From positions 62,001 through 126,000 of the forward strand of contig SIRU01000051.1 of the NCBI GenBank assembly GCA_004366385.1: DNA of 64,000 bases, in the 5' to 3' direction. The translations under genes and the position numbers were made by a program. How positions within the stretch are numbered: the first letter of the stretch is position 1; each line of letters opens with the position of its first letter. This DNA is from Actinomycetota bacterium (GTDB lineage: Bacteria; Actinomycetota; Thermoleophilia; Gaiellales; Gaiellaceae). Under the pieces are notes generated by a model, which did not search any database, had not been told where the DNA came from, and was given only the letters and a program-made list of their open reading frames with translations. Of the stretch, positions 7,916 to 16,055 are shown piece by piece.

Positions 7916-9496
7916 GTGCGCGCGTGCGAGCATTCCGGCATCGACACGTCACCCGAAGAGCGCCTCGAGCGGAGGCGACGCCGCACCGTCAGGCGCCGCC
8001 GGCTGCTCGCGACCGCCGCGTTCCTGGCGGCCGCTGCCGGGATCACGCTCGTCGCCGCCTGGTCGCTCCGCGAGCCGCCGCCGCCGACCGCCCTCGTCCC
8101 TCGCGAGACGATGCCGGCGACCGACCCGCTCGCGTACGACGACTCGCAGGCCGAGGACCTCGAGCGCGCCGCGACCCTCGGCCTCGGCCACCCGCTGTAC
8201 GCGAAGAGCCCGGGCGGCGTGTTCACCGCGGCGCGCCGCACGGAGTCATTCCGGGAGCTGATCGAGGACGCCGTCGAGGGGAGCGACTTCGATGCGGACA
8301 CGGTCGAGGCGATGGTCTTCCTCGAGAGCGGCGGCCGGCCGGAGGTGATCGTCGGGAACGACCCGGCGAACGCGTCCGGCCTCACGCAGATCCTGGCCGA
8401 GACCGCGCAGAACTTCCTCGAGATGCCGGTCGACCTGGAGCGCAGCCGCGCTCTGACCGTGCGCATCATGGGCGCCGAACGCCGCGGGGACGAGGAGCGA
8501 GCGCAGCGGCTCCGGGACCAGCGTCGCGCGATCGACGCACGCTTCGACCCCGAGCAGGCGCTCGCCGGCACCGTCCGCTACCTGACGCAGGCCCGGCAGC
8601 GGCTCGGGCGCGACGACCTCGCGGTCGTCTCCTACCACATGGGCATCGGGAACCTCACGAACGTGATCCGCGCGTACACGGGCGCGCCGCCCGACACCTA
8701 CGTCCCGGATCTCGTCGAGGAGCACGGCCTGAGCTGGACCCGCCTCTTCTTCGACACGGCGCCCGACAACCACAGCCTCGCGCACGACCTCCTCGCGCGG
8801 CTCGGCGACGACTCGCCCACCTACTACTGGCGGGTGCTTGCGGCCCGCGAGATTATGCGGCTCTACCGCCAGGACCCGGATCGCCTCCAGGAGCTCGACC
8901 TCCTCCACCGCGCGAAGTCGAGCCACGAGGAGGTGCTGCACCCGCCGGGCGACACGGAGCGCTTCGTCGACGCCGACGCCCTGCGCGAGGCGTGGGACGC
9001 GGGATCGCTGCACCCCCTCCCCGACGAGCCCGACCGGCTCGGCTTCACGATCGACCGGACGATGGGCGAGCTCGCGCCGCGGCTCCGCCGGCCCCGCGCC
9101 CTCTACCAGGGCCTGCGCCCCGAGGCGCTGGCGCTGCTCGTGTACATGGCCGGCCGCGTGAAGGCGATCAGCGGGGCGATCGAGCCGCTCGCCGTCACGA
9201 GCACGCTCCGCGACGACGAGTACCAGGAGCTCCTGCGCGGGCGGAATCGCGAGGCCACCCACGGCTACTCGCTGCACACGACCGGCTACGCGTTCGACAT
9301 CCGGCGACGGTACGAGTCGGGCCGGCAGGCGCAGGCGTTCCAGTTCGTGCTCGACGACCTCACCGCACGCGGCCTCATCGCGTGGATCCGCGAGCCGGGC
9401 GCGATTCACGTCACGGTGGCGAAGGAGGCGAAGGCGCTCGTGGACGAGGTGCTCGAGCGCGTGCCCATGGAGAGCGAGGAGGACGCCGCGGCCTGA
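7916..9496 (+). CDS. Membrane-anchored lytic transglycosylase fused to an M15-like domain
   Basis: A 526-residue protein from GTG at 7916. A basic N-terminus (RRRRRTVRRRR) precedes one helix at about 29-49, so the rest lies outside the membrane. Residues 105-290 look like an SLT lysozyme-like transglycosylase: VEAMVFLESGGRPE (Glu137 as catalytic acid), then ASGLTQI, and a later VSYHMGIGNL. The C-terminal part (about 380-520) resembles M15/VanY-type peptidases or the related DUF5715, with the zinc pattern H-TTGYAF-D (His454) and a closing IHVTV. It would therefore cut both glycan and peptide of the cell wall. Another M15 gene converges on it 6 bases downstream. The M15-like assignment is less certain than the SLT one. 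Confidence 0.8.
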   Translation: MRACEHSGIDTSPEERLERRRRRTVRRRRLLATAAFLAAAAGITLVAAWSLREPPPPTALVPRETMPATDPLAYDDSQAEDLERAATLGLGHPLYAKSPGGVFTAARRTESFRELIEDAVEGSDFDADTVEAMVFLESGGRPEVIVGNDPANASGLTQILAETAQNFLEMPVDLERSRALTVRIMGAERRGDEERAQRLRDQRRAIDARFDPEQALAGTVRYLTQARQRLGRDDLAVVSYHMGIGNLTNVIRAYTGAPPDTYVPDLVEEHGLSWTRLFFDTAPDNHSLAHDLLARLGDDSPTYYWRVLAAREIMRLYRQDPDRLQELDLLHRAKSSHEEVLHPPGDTERFVDADALREAWDAGSLHPLPDEPDRLGFTIDRTMGELAPRLRRPRALYQGLRPEALALLVYMAGRVKAISGAIEPLAVTSTLRDDEYQELLRGRNREATHGYSLHTTGYAFDIRRRYESGRQAQAFQFVLDDLTARGLIAWIREPGAIHVTVAKEAKALVDEVLERVPMESEEDAAA

Positions 9497-9502
9497 CCCG
9501 CG

Positions 9503-10174
9503 TCAGCGCCCGTTGTGCGAGAAGTGCATGTAGTCCTTCGTCGCGCCCGTCCAGGCGCCGCCCCAGCCCCAGCCGATCGAGCGGAACGCGCGCACGACCG
9601 CAGGCGTCACCATCCCCTTCCGCATCCGCGACCGGTTCACGTACGGCCGGGTCCGCGGGTCGCGGACCTTCGCGCAGCCGACGTACGGGTTCTCGACGGG
9701 GTTGACGTCGATCGCGAGGCCGTAGGCGTGGTTCGACCAGCGGCCGCTCGCCGACCCTCCGACGCAGGGCGAGGGCACCGACTGGCGGCAGCGGAACGAG
9801 CCCGTGATGTCACCGTCGGCGGGCCGCGCGCGCTTCGGCCCGTACATGTCGGACAGCCGCATGTGCCGGACCGGGAACTTCTGCCGGTAGAGCTGCCGGA
9901 ACACGGTCGCGAGCGGCGCGGCGGCGTCCCGGTTGACGACGAGCTGGCCCGTGTACGGCTTCTCGTCCCAGCCCCACACCGTCACCTCGAGCAGCCGCAG
10001 GCCCGAGAGCGGCACGGGGCAGCCGGGCTGCCAGGAGCCGCCGTTGACGAGGCTGGCTCGGAGCGACGCCGGCAGCGGGCGGATCGAGGACTCGTAGGCC
10101 TGCGGCTTCGCCTGGGCGGCGGCCGAGGAGGCTGCGACGAGGAGAACGAGCGGCAGGGCGAGGAGGCGGAGCAC
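9503..10174 (-). CDS. Secreted M15 (VanY-like) D-Ala-D-Ala carboxypeptidase
   Basis: A 223-residue exported protein with a signal peptide at 1-20 (LLALPLVLLVAASSAAAQA). The C-terminal half carries the zinc motif of peptidase family M15: SNHAYGLAIDVNP (His and Asp ligands) and DYMHFS (His ligand). Cys pairs in the mature region probably make disulfides. This family trims the terminal D-Ala from peptidoglycan stems outside the cytoplasm. It converges with the transglycosylase/M15-like fusion gene, leaving a 6-base gap. The ATG start is directly followed by the export signal. Confidence 0.9.
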   Translation of the reverse strand: MLRLLALPLVLLVAASSAAAQAKPQAYESSIRPLPASLRASLVNGGSWQPGCPVPLSGLRLLEVTVWGWDEKPYTGQLVVNRDAAAPLATVFRQLYRQKFPVRHMRLSDMYGPKRARPADGDITGSFRCRQSVPSPCVGGSASGRWSNHAYGLAIDVNPVENPYVGCAKVRDPRTRPYVNRSRMRKGMVTPAVVRAFRSIGWGWGGAWTGATKDYMHFSHNGR

Positions 10175-10335
10175 GGCGTCGACACGCAGGGTGCCTGGCG
10201 TGTCGCCACCGGGTCAAGCGGACCGATGCGCGGCGACCCGCCGCCTTGACGCCGTCCGCGGGAGGCGGTTTCCTGTGTGGGAAGCGGCCGGGGGTCGACG
10301 TGGACGACGGGGTTGCAGGGGCGGAGAAGGGCGGA

Positions 10336-11172
10336 GTGCTGCGGTACGGCGGCCGGCACCGGCTCGCCTCCGACGTGCAGGTGCTCATCGGTGTCGGCAG
10401 CCTGCTCGCGCTCCTCGCGGTCGCGGTCGGGCTCGCGGTCGTCCTCATCGTCTCGTTCGAGGGAGACGCGACCGGCGAGGCGCTCGAGAACACGCTCTAC
10501 GCGACCGCGATCCACGAGGCGGCGCTCAGCGCGAAGGGCATCGCGAACGACCAGCGCGGCTACCTCCTGAGCGGGAACCGCGAGTACCTGAGCGAGATCC
10601 GGACCCGCACCGAGGAGGCGCGCTCGGCGTTCACCCTCGCCGCGAGCTACGCGATCGGGCCTGCGCAGCGGGAGGCGGTCCGCGAGTCGCGCACCGGCTT
10701 CGAGCGCTGGCTCCGCGTGCTCAAGGGCGACATCGCCGCCTTCGACCGGGGAGAGACGGAGCGCGCGATCGAGGCGTCGCTCGGCTCGACGCGCCAGCTG
10801 CGGAAGGAGTACGAGCAGTCGCTCGCGCACGCGTACGCCATCGGCGTGCGCTCGGTCGAGTCGTCGACCGAGTCGCTGTCGTCGTCGGCGACGCGCTCGG
10901 TGACGCTGCTCCTCGCCTACCTCGCGCTCGCGCTCCTCGTCGGCGTCGCCGTGGCGCTGTGGGTCGTGCGCGCGATCCTCCGCCCCGCCTTCACGCTCAG
11001 CCAGAACGCGATCGAGGTGCTCACGCAGGGCGAGGTGCTCGTGTCCGAGGACGAGCGCGGGAGCCACCACGGCGTCTCCGTCGTCGTCCCGATCGAGGTC
11101 GTGAACGCGCTGGCCGAGAGCGCCCTCGAGACGCAGGAGTCGTTGAAGCCGACCACCGAGCCGGCCGCGTAG
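10336..11172 (+). CDS. CHASE3-domain membrane protein without an output domain
   Basis: From the GTG at 10336 the product has 278 residues. That start is favoured by GGAGAAGG 5 bases upstream; in-frame starts at 10300 (GTG) and 10246 (TTG) would add 12 or 30 poorly conserved-looking residues. A helix at about 17-40 and another at 195-220 enclose an extracytoplasmic helical region with the CHASE3 signature NDQRGYLLSGNREYLSEI. After the second helix only about 55 residues remain, with no HAMP, kinase, cyclase or methyl-accepting region. CHASE3 is normally the sensor half of a signalling protein, so this stand-alone version may regulate a partner encoded elsewhere. Confidence 0.8.
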   Translation: MLRYGGRHRLASDVQVLIGVGSLLALLAVAVGLAVVLIVSFEGDATGEALENTLYATAIHEAALSAKGIANDQRGYLLSGNREYLSEIRTRTEEARSAFTLAASYAIGPAQREAVRESRTGFERWLRVLKGDIAAFDRGETERAIEASLGSTRQLRKEYEQSLAHAYAIGVRSVESSTESLSSSATRSVTLLLAYLALALLVGVAVALWVVRAILRPAFTLSQNAIEVLTQGEVLVSEDERGSHHGVSVVVPIEVVNALAESALETQESLKPTTEPAA

Positions 11173-11302
11173 CCCGCCCGTTGCGCCGAGCCGGGCGCGA
11201 CGCCAAGATGTCGTGAGCTGTTCAGCCGCCGACGGGACGAACGTGCGCCGGCTCACGACGAACGACGTCTGGGATCAGGACCCGGGCTGGCGGTGAGGAG
11301 CG

Positions 11303-11380
11303 CTACCCGAGCAGCCGCCTGAGCGCGATCGCCGCGAGCGCGGCCGCCGCGCCGAGCGCGACCAGGTCGGCGGGGCTCAC
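11303..11380 (-). CDS. 25-residue membrane micro-protein, coupled to the upstream micro-ORF
   Basis: GTG at 11380 to TAG at 11303-11305 encodes 25 residues. It starts MSPADLVALGAAAALAAIAL and ends with a positively charged RRLLG, the profile of a single-pass membrane peptide. Its start overlaps the stop of the preceding micro-ORF by 4 bases (GTGA), the same coupling used by full-sized genes throughout this window. No homologue is recognised. Confidence depends on the coupling and the clean hydrophobic pattern. Confidence 0.5.
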   Translation of the reverse strand: MSPADLVALGAAAALAAIALRRLLG

Positions 11381-11472
11381 ACCGTCGAGACCGCCACCCG
11401 GTCGCCGACTGCATGCCCGATCCGCCGCAGGAGCTCGTCGGCGAGGTCCGAACCGTAGGTCTCGGTCGTCAT
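11377..11472 (-). CDS. 31-residue micro-protein
   Basis: ATG at 11472 to TGA at 11377-11379, 31 residues, starting MTTETYGSDLADELLRRIG and ending VAVSTV. A near-perfect ribosome site, GAAGGAGGACAGC, lies directly before the ATG and is among the strongest in the window, which argues that it is translated. It lies 31 bases after the end of the membrane-protein gene at 11504-11995 and overlaps the next micro-ORF by 4 bases. It looks like a short amphipathic soluble peptide. Function unknown. Confidence 0.55.
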   Translation of the reverse strand: MTTETYGSDLADELLRRIGHAVGDRVAVSTV

Positions 11473-11503
11473 GCTGTCCTCCTTCGTCGCTCCGGACAGG
11501 TTG

Positions 11504-11995
11504 TCAGCTGGAGGGCGACCCGACGGGGAACAACGGCGGGAACGCCTCCAGCGAGCGCGAGAAGCGCCTGAGGCCGAGCAGGTAGTGGGCCGCGACCGAG
11601 CCCGTCACGACCGCCAACCCGAGCAGGACTGCGAGGAGGAAGCACCGCGCGTCCTCGCCGGCGCGCTCGAGGTAGTAGCGGCGGATGCGTCCGATCGCCT
11701 GCGCGCCGATCGCGTCCTCGATCCCGGTCTCCACGAGACGCACGAACGTCACCGTCCCGAGCAGCACGAGCGCGGGAAGCACCACGAGCGCGCTGAGCCG
11801 GAAGTCGTCGGCCGTGCTCTCGCTCTGTGCGACGAGCGCGAGCGCGATCAGGCTCGCGGAGAGGCTTGCGAGGTAGATCATCGAACGGCCAACGCTCTCC
11901 GTGACGCAGGCCGAGCGCGCGCTCTGGAGCGCGACGTGCTCGGTCATGAGGGCGTCGAGCGCGACTCGCCGATCCGGCTCCATCGCGCGAAGCAT
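11504..11995 (-). CDS. Two- to three-helix membrane protein of unknown function
   Basis: About 163 residues from ATG at 11995 (a second ATG at 11983 gives 159). The N-terminal region MTEHVALQSARSACVTESVGR is followed by a hydrophobic segment, a second one (LVVLPALVLLGTVTFV) and a third near the C-terminus (FLLAVLLGLAVVTGSVA). The opening H-A-LQ-ARSA-ESxGR resembles a hypothetical actinobacterial membrane family that I know only by pattern, without a function. The two micro-ORFs follow at once on the same strand, so all three probably share an mRNA. No strong ribosome site decides the start. Confidence 0.7.
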   Translation of the reverse strand: MLRAMEPDRRVALDALMTEHVALQSARSACVTESVGRSMIYLASLSASLIALALVAQSESTADDFRLSALVVLPALVLLGTVTFVRLVETGIEDAIGAQAIGRIRRYYLERAGEDARCFLLAVLLGLAVVTGSVAAHYLLGLRRFSRSLEAFPPLFPVGSPSS

Positions 11996-12063
11996 GGGCA
12001 CCGCGTCGGCTGTCCGCGGCAGGCGCCGGCGCAGAGCGGGCGCCTGCCCACCTACCTGGTCGT

Positions 12064-12777
12064 CTACCCGTGCGGCGGCAGGAACGTGTCCGTCTCGTAG
12101 CTGTGCAGGACGGCCGCGGAGTGCATCCCCGCATGCGCGATCGGCGCGCCGATCGGGTTCAGCGTCACGAGCGTCGGGACGCTCCACGCGACGTCGCCCG
12201 CGACCGGCTTCGCAACGTCCGCCGAGCGGAAGTCGCTGTACCCGGCGTGGTACGCCGCGGTCATCGCGAGCGACGCGACGAGCGCGACGGCGCCGATGAC
12301 GACCTTCCCGGCGAAGCGCCGGTTCAGCCGGCTCCCCGCGAACGCCGCGAAGACGACGAGGATCGGGAACACGGAGAGCAGCAGCCCGTCCGTGACGCCG
12401 TAGACGATCCCGCGCCAGAGGAGCGCGCCGGCCAGCTCGACACCCTCGGGCCGCGCCGTCGAGTCCTCCGTGCGCACGACCATCACCGCCAGCAGGGCGG
12501 CGAAGCCGAGCCCGAGGACGAGCGCGGCGATCCGGCGCCGCCTCACGGCTGCGGCGAGGTCGTACCCGGTCGAGCGCGACCACGCGGCGAACAGGCCGAC
12601 CACGGCGAGCGCATACAGGCCGTAGTAGAGGTCACGGTGGAGCTCGAGCCGGTCCGCGAGCAGGAACGGTACCGCGAAGCCGAGCGCGAGCCCGCCCACG
12701 AGCCACGCCCAGTGCACCGAGAGGCCGTGCCAGACGCGAGTGCCCGCGTGGACGCGGCCCACAGCGTGCGTGCTCAT
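12064..12777 (-). CDS. Polytopic membrane protein of unknown function
   Basis: 237 residues with six or more hydrophobic segments. The ATG at 12777 is preceded by AAAGGAGGTGGGCC, an excellent ribosome site, which fixes the start. The C-terminal loop has a His-rich pattern (PIAHAGMHSAAVLHSYETDTF) that could bind metal; nothing proves this. It lies 68 bases upstream of the smaller membrane-protein gene on the same strand and diverges from the DUF1800 gene. I do not recognise the family. Confidence 0.8.
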   Translation of the reverse strand: MSTHAVGRVHAGTRVWHGLSVHWAWLVGGLALGFAVPFLLADRLELHRDLYYGLYALAVVGLFAAWSRSTGYDLAAAVRRRRIAALVLGLGFAALLAVMVVRTEDSTARPEGVELAGALLWRGIVYGVTDGLLLSVFPILVVFAAFAGSRLNRRFAGKVVIGAVALVASLAMTAAYHAGYSDFRSADVAKPVAGDVAWSVPTLVTLNPIGAPIAHAGMHSAAVLHSYETDTFLPPHG

Positions 12778-12928
12778 GGCCCACCTCCTTTCTCCCGAAG
12801 CGTCCGCCGGCAGCCGCGGCGCGGCATCGGTAGCGGCGAGCGGGCGGGCTTCGGCTTTCCCGCATTCGAGGGCACCCTCCCCCGGACGGGTGAGGGCGGA
12901 CGCCGGCCGAACGGCCGACGATGCAACG

Positions 12929-14275
12929 GTGCCGTCCGTGCCCGTGTACCGGGGTCGCTTCGGCGCTCCCGAGGCGGAGCGGCTGCTCTGGCGCGCGGGG
13001 TTCGGCCCGAGGAAGGGCGAGGCGCGGAAGCTCGCAGCGCTCGGGCTCGACGGCGCCGTCAACCTGCTCACGCGCCCGCCCCGCGAGCGCCTGACCGGCC
13101 CGAAGCCGCGAGATTCGAAGGGCCGCGGCCTCGCTCCCGCCGACGCGTGGGGCCACGACCACCTCTGGTGGCTCGATCGGATGGTGCGGACGAACCGGCC
13201 GCTCGCCGAGCGGATGACGCTCGTCTGGCACGACTGGTTCGCGACGTCGAACACGGGCGTCGGCTCGCAGGGGCTGATGCTCCACCAGAACCGCATGTTC
13301 CGCCGGCACGCGTTCGGCAACTTCCGGAACCTCCTGCACGCGGTGACCGCCGACCCGGCGATGCTGCTCTGGCTCTCGGGCGTCTACAACACGAAGGACT
13401 CGCCGAACGAGAACTACGCGCGGGAACTCATGGAGCTCTTCACGCTCGGCGAGGGGAACGGCTACACCGAGCGCGACGTGCGCGAGCACGCGCGCGCGCT
13501 GACCGGGTTCCGCTCGGAGTGGAAGCGCGGGAAGGGCCACGTCAACTTCCGCTTCGACGCGAGCCGGCACGACGCGGGGACGAAGACGATCTTCAAGAAG
13601 CGCGGGCGCTACGGCTGGCGCGCCTCGTGCGACCTCTGCCTCCGCCACCCGCTGCACGCGCGCTTCTTCGTCGAGAAGCTGTGGAGCTATTTCGTCCCGA
13701 CGCCGCCGAGCGCGTCCACGCGGGCGGGGCTGGAGGCGATCTACAAGAAGGGCTTCCAGGTGCGCCCCGTGCTCGAGGCGATCCTCAAGCATCCGGCGCT
13801 GTACACCGGCCCGCGCATGGTCAAGCCGCCGGTGGTCTTCACCGCGGGGCTGCTGCGCGCGCTCGACCGCGGGATCGACACGAACGCGTGGGTGTGGCTG
13901 GGCGAGGGCGCGGGGCAGCGGCTCTTCTACCCGCCGAGCGTGGCCGGCTGGGACGACGAGCGTTGGCTCGACACGGCGACGTACCGCGCGCGCTGGGCGA
14001 TCGCGAACGAGGCGCTCTCCCACGTCACCGTCGCCCGCTCGAAGAAGGGCAAGGCGCCGAAGGTGCCGCGCGAGGCGGCGAAGCTCGTCGAGAGCGCGTA
14101 CCGCACGCTCGGCAACCCGAGCGTCCGCCCGCAGAGCCGCCGCGCCATCGCCGGCTTCGCGAAGCGCGCGCTCTCCGACGCGAGGAGCGACTGGCAGAAG
14201 GAGGAGTACCCGCTCCTCGTCCTGAACGCGACGCGCCAGCTCATCGCCCTCTCCCCCGACTACCAGGCCGCCTGA
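12929..14275 (+). CDS. DUF1800 family protein
   Basis: A 448-residue product from GTG at 12929 (a GTG at 12938 is also possible; no clear ribosome site). The family hallmark NENYARELMELFTLG is at the centre, with the flanking blocks LVWHDWFATSN and FFVEKLWSYFV, and VAGWDDERWL near the end. DUF1800 proteins are widespread, nearly always paired with a DUF1501 gene, and have no established biochemistry; export of the partner through the Tat system suggests that they work together on or outside the membrane. No signal peptide is obvious here. The DUF1501 gene starts 1 base after this stop. Confidence 0.92.
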   Translation: MPSVPVYRGRFGAPEAERLLWRAGFGPRKGEARKLAALGLDGAVNLLTRPPRERLTGPKPRDSKGRGLAPADAWGHDHLWWLDRMVRTNRPLAERMTLVWHDWFATSNTGVGSQGLMLHQNRMFRRHAFGNFRNLLHAVTADPAMLLWLSGVYNTKDSPNENYARELMELFTLGEGNGYTERDVREHARALTGFRSEWKRGKGHVNFRFDASRHDAGTKTIFKKRGRYGWRASCDLCLRHPLHARFFVEKLWSYFVPTPPSASTRAGLEAIYKKGFQVRPVLEAILKHPALYTGPRMVKPPVVFTAGLLRALDRGIDTNAWVWLGEGAGQRLFYPPSVAGWDDERWLDTATYRARWAIANEALSHVTVARSKKGKAPKVPREAAKLVESAYRTLGNPSVRPQSRRAIAGFAKRALSDARSDWQKEEYPLLVLNATRQLIALSPDYQAA

Positions 14276-14276
14276 G

Positions 14277-15662
14277 ATGGGCTGCTGCGACGAGCACAAC
14301 CGCTCCGAGGCGCTCCGCCGCGCCATCGCGCAGGCCGGGAACGGGCTGCCCGCGATCGAGCCGGGGATGCCGGCGCCCGCAGGCACCGGGCTCGACCGGC
14401 GCGCGTTCCTCTCGCGCAGCCTCGGCCTCGCGCTCGCGGTCTACGGCGGCTCCGCGTTCGTCCCGCGCGCGCTCGAGGAGGGGATCGAGAGCGCGATGGC
14501 CGCGGCGGGCAACGGGCGCGTGCTCGTCTCCGTGTTCCTGGACGGGGGCGCGGACTCGCTCTCGATGCTCTTCCCCGCCGAGGACGCCCGCTACCGGAAG
14601 CTGCGCCCGCGCCTGGCGCTCTCGCCGACGCCGGAGTCGACGCAGTTCACCGAGGACCCGCGCCTGTGGTGGCATCCGACGCTCGCGCCGCTCGCGGCGC
14701 TGCACGCCGAGGGGAAGCTCACCGTGCTCCCCGGGATCGGCTACACGGACGCGAACCAGTCGCACTTCACGTCGCGGCACTACTGGGAGGTCGGCGCGAC
14801 CGACCACTCGCTCGCGACCGGGTGGCTGGGGCGCTACCTCGACCGCTACGGGCGCAACGACAACCCGCTCCAGGGGCTCTCGCTCGACTGGAGTCTCCAG
14901 CCCGCGCTCGCGACGAAGCTGAAGCCGGTCGCGTCGGTCGACGGGCCCGACCGCTTCGACTTCTGGACGCGCGGCGTCTGGGGCTCGGTCGAGAACCGCA
15001 TGCTCGCGGCGATGGGCGGCCTCGGCCGGCTGCGCTCGCGCGGCGACGCCGGCCTCGAGCAGGCCACGCGCGCGGCGCGCCAGAGCCACCTCCTGTACCG
15101 CCAGCTCGCGCCGTTCCGCGGGCGCCAGAACGGGAGCGGCTTCGGCAGCCCGGTCGCGTACCCGCCGGGCGACAGCTCGTTCCCGCGGCGGCTCGCGGGC
15201 CTCGCCGCGATGCTCGCCGCCGGCCTCCCGCTCCGCTGCGTCGCGCTCACCGCGCCGGGCGCGTACGACACGCACGACAACCAGCCGCGCGCGCTCGAGG
15301 AGGGCCTCCAGCTGACGGCGGCGTCACTCTTCGCGTTCCAGCGCGACCTGGAGGCGCGCGGGCTCGCCGACCGCGTGCTCACGCTCGTCTGGTCGGAGTT
15401 CGGGCGCCGGCCGGAGGAGAACGGCTCGAGCGGCACCGACCACGGCGCCGCCGGGATGGCGTTCGTGCTCGGGACGCGCGCGAGCGGCCGCATGGTCGGC
15501 GAGCTGCCCGACCTCTCGCGGCTCGACCGGCACGGGAACCTCCGCCCCACCTCCGACTTCCGCTCGCTGTACCGGACGCTGATCGAGGGCTGGCTCGGCG
15601 GGGACGCCGGCGCCGTGCTCCCGAAGGCGAAGTCGTTCCGCACGATCCCGGTCCTGCGATGA
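14277..15662 (+). CDS. DUF1501 family protein with a Tat signal
   Basis: 461 residues starting at ATG 14277, directly after the DUF1800 stop. A twin-arginine signal is at about 41-65 (DRRAFLSRSLGLALAVYGG), placed unusually far from the N-terminus as is common in this family. The body shows the sulfatase-like DUF1501 blocks: VSVFLDGGADSLSM, LTLVWSEFGRRPEENGSSG and TDHGAAGMAFVLG. The family is related in fold to alkaline phosphatases/sulfatases, but its substrate is unknown. The stop overlaps the next start by 4 bases (ATGA), tying it to the cupredoxin gene. Confidence 0.93.
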   Translation: MGCCDEHNRSEALRRAIAQAGNGLPAIEPGMPAPAGTGLDRRAFLSRSLGLALAVYGGSAFVPRALEEGIESAMAAAGNGRVLVSVFLDGGADSLSMLFPAEDARYRKLRPRLALSPTPESTQFTEDPRLWWHPTLAPLAALHAEGKLTVLPGIGYTDANQSHFTSRHYWEVGATDHSLATGWLGRYLDRYGRNDNPLQGLSLDWSLQPALATKLKPVASVDGPDRFDFWTRGVWGSVENRMLAAMGGLGRLRSRGDAGLEQATRAARQSHLLYRQLAPFRGRQNGSGFGSPVAYPPGDSSFPRRLAGLAAMLAAGLPLRCVALTAPGAYDTHDNQPRALEEGLQLTAASLFAFQRDLEARGLADRVLTLVWSEFGRRPEENGSSGTDHGAAGMAFVLGTRASGRMVGELPDLSRLDRHGNLRPTSDFRSLYRTLIEGWLGGDAGAVLPKAKSFRTIPVLR

Positions 15663-16039
15663 ATGCGCGGCTCGTCGCCGCGTGCGCGGCGGTCGCGCTC
15701 GTGGCGGGGGCGAGCGCGGCCGCGGCCCCTCCGCGCCAGCCCGCGCGGCTCCAGGTGACGGCGAACGAGTTCACGTTCGTCCTCTCCCGCTCGACGGTGC
15801 GCTCGGGCCCCGCGATCGTGGAGCTCGTCAACTTCGGCGAGGACGACCACGACCTGGCGCTGCGCCGCCGCGCGCCGGGCGCGAAGACATGGCGCGTGCG
15901 GACGGTCACTCCCGGAGGCGTCCGCGAGCGCCAGCTGCGCCTGGCCGCCGGCCGCTACCAGCTCTGGTGCACGCTCGCGAACCACCGCGCGCTCGGGATG
16001 CGGGCGACGCTGAAGGTCAAGCCGCCGCCGAAGCGCTGA
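15659..16039 (+). CDS. Small secreted cupredoxin-like protein
   Basis: A 126-residue product from the ATG at 15659. The signal peptide (ACAAVALVAGASAAAAP) is followed by a plastocyanin-like domain. Probable type 1 copper ligands are His in DDHDLAL and then C-TLAN-H-RALG-M near the end (YQLWCTLANHRALGMRATL), which is the usual Cys-His-Met spacing. It likely carries electrons or binds copper outside the membrane. Its translational coupling to DUF1501 suggests that it serves the DUF1800/DUF1501 pair, perhaps as redox partner; that link is inference. Confidence 0.85.
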   Translation: MNARLVAACAAVALVAGASAAAAPPRQPARLQVTANEFTFVLSRSTVRSGPAIVELVNFGEDDHDLALRRRAPGAKTWRVRTVTPGGVRERQLRLAAGRYQLWCTLANHRALGMRATLKVKPPPKR

Positions 16040-16055
16040 GCGCCCTGCGCCGCGG

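Noticed and set aside
11242-11295. 17-codon ORF on the plus strand (GTG, ending PGW-R, TGA)
   Set aside because: Weak ribosome site, isolated, no coupling; unlike the two micro-ORFs on the other strand there is no independent support.
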